The position numbers and the translations under genes are program-made. From contig NZ_ATVS01000001.1 in assembly GCF_000420845.1 (NCBI RefSeq), forward strand, positions 124,001 to 188,000: 64,000 bases of DNA, given 5' to 3'. Positions within the stretch are counted from its first letter, which is position 1. Each line of letters starts with the position of its first letter. This document shows positions 58,336 through 64,000 of this stretch, one piece after another. This DNA is from Butyrivibrio sp. AE3009 (GTDB lineage: Bacteria > Bacillota > Clostridia > Lachnospirales > Lachnospiraceae). The notes beneath the pieces are model-generated. The model worked only from the letters and a program-made list of their open reading frames with translations. It ran no database searches and had not been told where the DNA came from.

Positions 58336-60480
58336 TTACTCTTCACATATTGCTCTTCCGGCAACATAAATATAATTCTTCATGGCTGAATCAGCATATC
58401 CAACTGCAAGCTTGTTCTTGTAAGAAGGATAGATTGAATCACACTCACATCCGGTATCCTTGATATTGCCGTCCTTATCAACGCTGCAGAGCTTCCCGTC
58501 CTTAACAACATATACAAGGCTGTCAAAGGGATTGTAATAAGCAGAATAAGTATGATTGAAAGTAATTCCCTCAGCAATCATATTTGATTCTCCGTCGTGG
58601 AGCATGAACAACTGTCCGTCTCTGTTGCAGTACCACAGATACTCCAGATCCACATCTGCGTATACATCACTGATATTACCTTCCACGGTATAGGTATCAC
58701 TTACTTCAGGAGTTCCGCCGGGCTTATACTGATATTTTGCAATTGTGCCGTCACCGGAGGCCACAGCATAGTAGCATTCATCACCACTTACAAAGCATGG
58801 AAGATTGTATACTTTTTCTTCAGCCAGACGAAAAGGTTCCTTATCAGCTCCCACAAACACCATCGTACCGCCGTCTTTTGCGGTAAATGCAACTCCGTCA
58901 ACTGATGAGCTGGGGATGATCTCAATGTTGTAGTCCTGTCTCATGGCCATGGTTCCGCCAAATACATCAGTTATTTCGCTGTCGTAAACAACCTTGACTT
59001 CACTCATGGAGCCATCGAAATAGTACAACTTCCTGTCGTTCATGCCTATCATAAGGAAAGATTCGGCATCATTATCAACATAGATGGTCTGTGGAGCAAC
59101 CTCAGTGATGAGCTTATTGGAATCAGGTCCCTTGTAGCAGTACATGCTGTAGCTGTCATCCTCATAATCATCAGCTCTTACTCCGTAGATCAGCTGTCCA
59201 TCATCCGAAAGAGCCAGAATATCGCAGTTGCCGGCACATATCTCCTGCGCTTCCATTCCGATACCTGACATAAACAGTACCGGTCCATTTTCCATATACT
59301 TGGAATAGGCTACTCTCTTACCGTTTGGAGAAATAGCTGTATTATAACCGGATACTTCTTCATCTATCATGTATTTCTTATTTTCTGTCTTATCGATCAG
59401 GTAAAGAGCAGACTTCTCTTTGCCATAACCTGTAACATAAAACAGTGTATTGCCAAAATAAGATATGCCGCCATAGTTGACATCAACAGCCTCTACATTA
59501 ACATCAAGGGCTGAATTAATATAATAAAAAGCTTCTCCGTCCACAATTGTCATAGCGCTGTTGCGGCAGGCAAAAGAGCCGTTAACATATTCGTCCTTGT
59601 CATAGAAGTCCATGTTGTAGGAACCTGTGTCGTTATAAAGGCCTCCGTCAACAACATATATTGTATTGCCTTCCTGTCTGTTCTGGGTTCCCTGCTTGGC
59701 AGTGTCCACAGGGGCAGGAGCAGCATTCTGAACGCCGTCACCGGCTGGATCTTCAGGTTGCTCAGGCATGTCGGGGCCATCAGGTGTCTCTCCGGGATCA
59801 GTTACATTGCTGCCGGAAGGCTGAGCACTGGCTCGCTGTGATCCTCCAAATAAGGAGGGCATAAACTTGTACGCAGCAAAACCACCTATTCCAAGGAACA
59901 ATATAACGGCTGCCACCACTCCGAGGATTACCCACTTAGCTCCGGACTTACCTGCCGGCTGCTGCATTCCGGGCATCTGATTCATTCCCTGCATCTGATT
60001 CATGTCCGGAGCCTGATTCATACCGGGAATCTGGTTCATTCCCTGCATCTGATTCATGTCCGGTGCCTGATTCATTCCCTGCATCTGGTTCATTCCCGGC
60101 ATCTGATTCATGTCCGGTGCCTGATTCATTCCCGGCATCTGGTTCATTCCCGGCATCTGATTCATATCCGGAGCCTGATTCATACCGGGAATCTGATTCA
60201 TTCCCTGCATCTGATTCATGTCCGGTGCCTGATTCATTCCCTGCATCTGGTTCATTCCCGGCATTTGGTTCATTCCCGGCATCTGATTCATATTCTGTGC
60301 CTGATTCATACCGGGCATCTGATTCATATCCGGTGTCTGCCCCTGCGGACTCCAGACAATATTCACCGGTCCCTGTGAGGGCTGACCATTCATTCCCTGT
60401 GATACAGAGAGCTTCTCTCCGCATACATTGCAGAACTTCTCCCCAGGCTGCAATATATTCCCGCAATTACTACAATTCAT
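58336..60480 (-). CDS. Zinc-ribbon membrane protein with Met-Asn-Gln hexapeptide repeats
   Basis: A 714-residue protein. Residues 1-24 are a zinc ribbon (NCSNCGNILQPGEKFCNVCG, two C-x2-C pairs). Residues ~49-174 contain about 21 copies of a hexapeptide xxxMNQ (variants MPG, MQG, APD, IPG). One membrane helix (~180-205, WVILGVVAAVILFLGIGGFA) follows, then a Pro/Asp linker and an extracellular domain (~280-714) of recurring blade-like strands (KMYFDGSMSE and similar; LWYCNRDGQLFMLHDGESN) resembling a DUF5050/WD-like beta propeller. The zinc ribbon is thus cytosolic and the propeller outside. Function unknown; repeat-driven multimerisation is possible. Confidence 0.8.
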   Translation of the reverse strand: MNCSNCGNILQPGEKFCNVCGEKLSVSQGMNGQPSQGPVNIVWSPQGQTPDMNQMPGMNQAQNMNQMPGMNQMPGMNQMQGMNQAPDMNQMQGMNQIPGMNQAPDMNQMPGMNQMPGMNQAPDMNQMPGMNQMQGMNQAPDMNQMQGMNQIPGMNQAPDMNQMQGMNQMPGMQQPAGKSGAKWVILGVVAAVILFLGIGGFAAYKFMPSLFGGSQRASAQPSGSNVTDPGETPDGPDMPEQPEDPAGDGVQNAAPAPVDTAKQGTQNRQEGNTIYVVDGGLYNDTGSYNMDFYDKDEYVNGSFACRNSAMTIVDGEAFYYINSALDVNVEAVDVNYGGISYFGNTLFYVTGYGKEKSALYLIDKTENKKYMIDEEVSGYNTAISPNGKRVAYSKYMENGPVLFMSGIGMEAQEICAGNCDILALSDDGQLIYGVRADDYEDDSYSMYCYKGPDSNKLITEVAPQTIYVDNDAESFLMIGMNDRKLYYFDGSMSEVKVVYDSEITDVFGGTMAMRQDYNIEIIPSSSVDGVAFTAKDGGTMVFVGADKEPFRLAEEKVYNLPCFVSGDECYYAVASGDGTIAKYQYKPGGTPEVSDTYTVEGNISDVYADVDLEYLWYCNRDGQLFMLHDGESNMIAEGITFNHTYSAYYNPFDSLVYVVKDGKLCSVDKDGNIKDTGCECDSIYPSYKNKLAVGYADSAMKNYIYVAGRAICEE
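59962..60333 (-). repeat. 18-base tandem repeat coding for xxxMNQ hexapeptides
   Basis: About 21 tandem units of 18 bases, with a higher-order period of 54 bases (APDMNQ, MQGMNQ, IPGMNQ or MPGMNQ). All units stay in frame inside the membrane-protein gene. The repeat leaves the opposite strand and another frame open as well, giving spurious long ORFs. Confidence 0.9.
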
Positions 60481-60596
60481 ACCTGTTTCCCCTTATGTAT
60501 TTTTAATTCAATATGTTATCATTGGTTTGGCAATAAAATGCCAAAAAACATAATATCACAATTTTATGTAGAAAATGTGATTAAGGAGAATTTTTT

Positions 60597-61148
60597 ATGC
60601 TATATATCATGAGGCATGGCAAAACAGACTGGAACAAGCTTGAAAAGCTCCAGGGGCATGTAGACATCCCCTTGAACGAAGAAGGAATCGCCTCTGCAAG
60701 AGAAGCCTGTGTCAAATACAAAAATGTCCCTCTGGACATCTGTTTCTGCTCTCCTTTGTCAAGAGCAAGAACCACCGCAGAGCTGTTTCTGAAAGGAAGA
60801 GATATACCCGTTGTCGTCGATGACAGACTGATTGAAATGGGCTTTGGTGAATACGAAGGTGTGACAGGATATTTCAACAATCCGGCCTGCCCGATAAATG
60901 ACCTTTTCGTCAACCCCACAGCTTATGTCTCGCAGGGCGGCGCTGAAACCTTTGAGCACTTAAATGAGAGAACCCTGTCTTTTCTTGAAGATAAGGTATA
61001 CCCACTTCTTGCACAAAAAAAAGACGTTCTCATCGTGGGACACGGTGCAATGAATTGCAGTCTCATATCTCACATAAAGAGAACGCCTCTATCAAATTTC
61101 TGGGATAATCTGATCGGTAACTGTGAGCTGGTTAAGCTTGTGGATTGA
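60597..61148 (+). CDS. Histidine phosphatase family protein
   Basis: A 183-residue phosphoglycerate-mutase-like phosphatase. Catalytic RHGKTDWN comes at residues ~6-13, the acid Glu in LIEMGFGEYEG and the second His in VLIVGHGAMNCS. The start follows AAGGAGAA with 9-base spacing. Its 3' end overlaps the convergent PrsW-type gene by 17 bases. It resembles the protein at 8169 in type but not closely in sequence. Substrate unknown. Confidence 0.9.
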   Translation: MLYIMRHGKTDWNKLEKLQGHVDIPLNEEGIASAREACVKYKNVPLDICFCSPLSRARTTAELFLKGRDIPVVVDDRLIEMGFGEYEGVTGYFNNPACPINDLFVNPTAYVSQGGAETFEHLNERTLSFLEDKVYPLLAQKKDVLIVGHGAMNCSLISHIKRTPLSNFWDNLIGNCELVKLVD

Positions 61149-62424
61149 AGTTACCATTCTGTGGCTGTGCAGGGTTCTGTGGCTGCATAGGGTTCTGCTG
61201 AACAGGGGCTGCCTGACCAAACTGCTGGTTCTGTGCCTGCTGGAAATTAGCACTCTGATTTGGCTGCCAGTTGGATGTAGGCTGTCCTGCAGGATTGAAG
61301 CCTCCGACCGGCTGCTGACTCAGATCCTTGTTCTGCATAACCTGCTGCTGGTAAGCTCCTGTTGCGGGCTGCCAGTTCATATTCTGGGCCTGCTGGAAAT
61401 TGTTGTTCTGATTGGCCTGCCAGTTGTTACCTGCGGGCTGCTGAATCTGCGCATTCTGTGCAGCCATGTTGTTAGCATACTGGGCACCCTGTGCGGGCTT
61501 CCAGCTCATATTCTGAGCCTGCTGGAAGTTATTGTTCTGTCCAAGCAGAAGATTCTGGTTATTGTTCTGACCGCCTGTTAACTGAGGCTGGCTGCCGAGT
61601 ACAGTCTGAGCTCCGGGAAGCTGACCATACTGCTGCTGCATCTGCTGGCTGTACTGGAGCTGACGGATCTGCTCCTTCTGAGCATTCTTCTTGGTCTGCC
61701 ACAGCCAGGAGTAATAATTCTGGAAAATAGCCGTATCTCCTGAAGCAAGAGACTTGATCTTCCTGAAAGCGATAATAACGATAGCAACCTCAAATGCAAA
61801 GAAGATTATAAGCCATACAATGTGGTTCATGGTAAGTGTGAAATCAAAGAAACCATGAACAAGTGCAGGGATCAGAAGTGCCTTCCAGAGATTGGACTTC
61901 ATTGCGGGAATATTACCCTGTCCCTCACAGTACTTGGCAAATCCCACATACATTCCCATAAATACGGCAAATATTGCATGTCCCGGAATTGACAGTATGG
62001 CTCTCATAACAGATAACTCATATGAAGCATCCCAAAGATACTTAATATTCTCAAGAGCAGCGAATCCGAGTGATGCAGTCACGCAATAAACTACTGCGTC
62101 AAAGGTATAATTAAAGGCCTTGTCCTTCCAGGCTGCAATCCTGACTGCCATGAGCTTAACAAACTCCTCGGATAAACCAACCACCAGGAAGTTTGAAATG
62201 ATAATATAAAAAATATTCCTGATATTACCATTGAACAAAAGATAAAGAATATTGAATCCGCAATATTCGAATAAGCTTGCGATAGCTGTTGAAAGGACAC
62301 CGCATCCAAAAATCTTGGCAAGAACATCCAAAGGCTCTTTTTCTACTTTGTCCTCTTTGTAGATAAACCAAAGAAGCACCGCTGCAGGCAAAACCGCCAG
62401 CACGGTCATGACATAATGATCCAT
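61132..62424 (-). CDS. PrsW-family intramembrane protease with Gln/Asn-rich tail
   Basis: A 430-residue membrane protein using the ATG at 62424 (GGGAGAAAATTT upstream), which places a hydrophobic helix at the N terminus as in the family. About eight helices with the PrsW motifs VGLSEEFVKLMAV (Glu-Glu), SIPGHAIFAVFMG and LIPALVHGFFDF (His) are in the first ~250 residues. PrsW-type enzymes cleave anti-sigma factors in Bacillus; no anti-sigma gene is in the window. The remaining ~180 residues form a cytosolic tail of Gln/Asn/Pro repeats (NNNFQQAQNMNWQPAQGAQY pattern repeated), which no catalytic role demands. Confidence 0.88.
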   Translation of the reverse strand: MDHYVMTVLAVLPAAVLLWFIYKEDKVEKEPLDVLAKIFGCGVLSTAIASLFEYCGFNILYLLFNGNIRNIFYIIISNFLVVGLSEEFVKLMAVRIAAWKDKAFNYTFDAVVYCVTASLGFAALENIKYLWDASYELSVMRAILSIPGHAIFAVFMGMYVGFAKYCEGQGNIPAMKSNLWKALLIPALVHGFFDFTLTMNHIVWLIIFFAFEVAIVIIAFRKIKSLASGDTAIFQNYYSWLWQTKKNAQKEQIRQLQYSQQMQQQYGQLPGAQTVLGSQPQLTGGQNNNQNLLLGQNNNFQQAQNMSWKPAQGAQYANNMAAQNAQIQQPAGNNWQANQNNNFQQAQNMNWQPATGAYQQQVMQNKDLSQQPVGGFNPAGQPTSNWQPNQSANFQQAQNQQFGQAAPVQQNPMQPQNPAQPQNGNFNPQA

Positions 62425-62504
62425 AAATTTTCTCCCATCAAAACTATTATTTCTCCTCTTCTCCCCCGTAAACAAAAACATCATACTTCAAAATCTATTA
62501 ATAA

Positions 62505-64000
62505 TCAAAGGTTATTTTCATCTTCTTCAAAATGTTTAACTCCGTCCTCAGAAAATTCCACTCTCTCCCCGTGCCAGAACCGCAGCTGCAGCTCATTTCT
62601 GGTCATTGAAGGAGAAATGTAATTACCGCTTAAGCAGTGGGCCGAAAGATCTTTTACGATGTCATATTGTTCCTTGTTATCGATCCTGGAAATAATGACC
62701 TTGCTGTTAAACTGATTAAGGAGGCTGACCCTGGTATTAATCAGGATCTTACCGTTCTCATACCCCGTTCCTTCCATGATGTTGCGGACATGGATGATCA
62801 TCCCGTCAAAGCCCTTGTTGTAACCTGTTCTGTAGTCCATATACCCGGAGGTATAATTGCCGAGGAACAGCCTGATACCAAGCTTTTTGAAAACATCCAT
62901 GATATATTCAAGGGAATCTATACCCATATGCGCATCATGCTCATTGATCTCAAACGCAATAAGGGAAGGATCGATCTTAAATCTCTCCATATTGTCCTTG
63001 ATGGCATCAGCCACCGACTTACTGATGGTCTTGATGGACATAAAATGAATAAGCACAAACTCTATGCGCATATCCGATCTGTCAACGCCGGTGCCCAGGA
63101 ATCTGAATACAGCCTCAATCATCCTGACCTCAAGCTCCTCAATAAATCCCGTTTTATCCGCAACTGCCATGAATTCCTCGGGAGCTATGGCCCCAAGCAC
63201 AGAATCATTAAGAGTAAGAAGAGCCTCTGCGGAAGTGATCTTACCGGTTTTTGCATTGTACATAGGCTGGTACAACACCTTGAAATTTTTCTCGGAGATG
63301 CCTCGTCCAATGGCCTTCTCAATTTCGATCTTGCGAACAAGGAAGTCCAGATCACTTCCAATAAACACACTCTTGTCAGCGCTCTCGATATCGGCCTCCG
63401 CAAGAAGAAAGATATCATCAACGCTGTTAAATTGTCCCGGTGTTTTGGCCGCAAGGATCCTTGCCTTGATCATGGTCGCTCCTTCTCCCACATCAAAACC
63501 CTCATTAAATCTGTTGTTGATAAGCCATGTCATGCTCTCAACTTCCGCATCGCTGATATCCGGACACAGAATATAAAAGCAGGAATCCTCTGCTCTGTAG
63601 ACATCGTATTTGTCATCTATTCCCACAAGGAATACACCAATCTCTCTGATGATGTTCTGGAAATTCTCAAAACCTACGATCTTGCGGTAGCTGTCTGCAT
63701 CGCTTATTCTTACGCAGATGGCCACAAACTCTCTTTTCAGACTGAAGAAATTGTTAAGGTCATACAAAAATGCGTTTCTGTTGTAGGTGCCGCTGACCGA
63801 ATCCACCTTGTCATCGTCCTTTTCGATCATGATCATGATTCCCATAAGGCCTATGGAATCCGCCAGTAACTCGCATACGATCTGGGGATTTAACATCTGT
63901 ATTGCAGTTCCCGTCACAACCAGAAGGGAAAAATAGCTCATTGCCACCCTCTTGACGGTTCCTATGTTTTTCCAATATCTCATAAGAAGATAGAAAGAAA
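62505..64000 (-). CDS. Degenerate GGDEF-EAL protein (5' end outside window)
   Basis: At least 497 codons; the frame stays open to base 64000, so the true start and further membrane helices may lie beyond. Two hydrophobic helices (~15-50) precede a GGDEF-like domain (~60-190) whose GGDEF motif is replaced by YRAEDSCFYIL, and an EAL-like domain (~215-470) that keeps ITSAEALLTL but lacks the catalytic set: the DDFGTG motif reads LGNYTSG, KxD becomes IIHVRNI and the AEGVE motif reads ISRIDN. Neither synthesis nor hydrolysis of cyclic-di-GMP is therefore expected; binding or a purely structural signalling role is possible. Confidence 0.85.
   Translation of the reverse strand, partial: SFYLLMRYWKNIGTVKRVAMSYFSLLVVTGTAIQMLNPQIVCELLADSIGLMGIMIMIEKDDDKVDSVSGTYNRNAFLYDLNNFFSLKREFVAICVRISDADSYRKIVGFENFQNIIREIGVFLVGIDDKYDVYRAEDSCFYILCPDISDAEVESMTWLINNRFNEGFDVGEGATMIKARILAAKTPGQFNSVDDIFLLAEADIESADKSVFIGSDLDFLVRKIEIEKAIGRGISEKNFKVLYQPMYNAKTGKITSAEALLTLNDSVLGAIAPEEFMAVADKTGFIEELEVRMIEAVFRFLGTGVDRSDMRIEFVLIHFMSIKTISKSVADAIKDNMERFKIDPSLIAFEINEHDAHMGIDSLEYIMDVFKKLGIRLFLGNYTSGYMDYRTGYNKGFDGMIIHVRNIMEGTGYENGKILINTRVSLLNQFNSKVIISRIDNKEQYDIVKDLSAHCLSGNYISPSMTRNELQLRFWHGERVEFSEDGVKHFEEDENNL

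Noticed and set aside
59962-60333. CRISPR-like array
   Set aside because: Units are 18 bases, contiguous and in frame, with no unique spacers or cas genes.
59948-60466. Second minus-strand frame of Asn-Glu-Ser repeats
   Set aside because: Alternative frame of the same 18-base repeat inside a well-supported gene.
60063-60506. Plus-strand frame of Ser/Pro/Phe/Asp repeats
   Set aside because: Antisense shadow of the xxxMNQ array; no ribosome site and no family.
62637-63869. 410-codon open frame on the plus strand
   Set aside because: Fully antisense to the GGDEF-EAL gene, has no recognisable domain, and reads like the complement of that protein.

Overview
The window looks like chromosomal DNA of an anaerobic, plant-fibre-degrading member of the Lachnospiraceae, most like Butyrivibrio or Pseudobutyrivibrio. 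The reasons are moderate GC with Bacillota-type ribosome binding sites and TTGACA/TATAAT promoters, a T-box leader on trpE, secreted GH9 and GH5 cellulases that carry CBM2 modules on Pro/Glu linkers (CBM2 is unusual in Bacillota but familiar in rumen Butyrivibrio), a DUF6465-like protein and LytTR-DUF3021 pairs. The genus is inferred; no rRNA or other marker is present. I saw no tRNA, rRNA, CRISPR array, transposase or prophage.

Layout. 1-6.3 kb: an SPFH protein with a probable NAD-kinase-like partner behind a promoter that carries an operator, then a leftward operon (UBA-like/DUF4342 protein, response regulator, histidine kinase, P-loop kinase, Nudix/beta-lactamase-like fusion). 6.3-13.8 kb: Nudix/NrtR-like protein, M42 peptidase, histidine phosphatase, a secreted CAP protein, a CPBP protease coupled to DinB, and RluA with a response regulator. 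13.9-19.8 kb: PhoH-PIN protein, a palindromic repeat, an ABC-2 exporter, a TIM-barrel/LytTR/DUF3021 operon and an XRE regulator. 19.8-22.3 kb: trpE-trpG under a Trp T-box. 22.3-28.9 kb: cellulase island (GH9, GH5, GH5). 29-31.5 kb: SurE and a SulP transporter. 31.5-40.3 kb: a compact leftward redox and carbohydrate cluster (aldehyde dehydrogenase, tocopherol-cyclase-like protein, SDR, old-yellow-enzyme-type reductase, GH13, GT4). 40.4-41.5 kb: a DUF6465-like/ParA pair and a second copy of the palindromic repeat. 41.5-46 kb: a TerB-like protein, a 1141-residue subtilisin-like secreted protein that has lost catalytic residues, and a 60-residue protein. 46-52.1 kb: an oppBCDFA operon behind a candidate attenuator. 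52.4-64 kb: HPr-kinase-like protein, HerA-like ATPase, an SOS-type operon (Y-family polymerase, YolD, low-molecular-weight phosphatase), a hexapeptide-repeat membrane protein, a histidine phosphatase, a PrsW-type protease and a degenerate GGDEF-EAL protein.

How the genes fit together. The cellulases and opp system suit polymer and peptide use in a fibre-rich gut. The GH9-GH5 pair appears to be controlled twice: by a promoter with a LacI-type operator in its spacer, and by an intrinsic terminator in its leader. The most noteworthy items are that cellulase leader, the opp leader with competing hairpins, the catalytically dead subtilisin, the LexA-boxed and apparently leaderless polymerase operon, the covarying palindromic repeat, the hydrophobic-substrate redox cluster and the twin-palindrome promoter of the SPFH gene.
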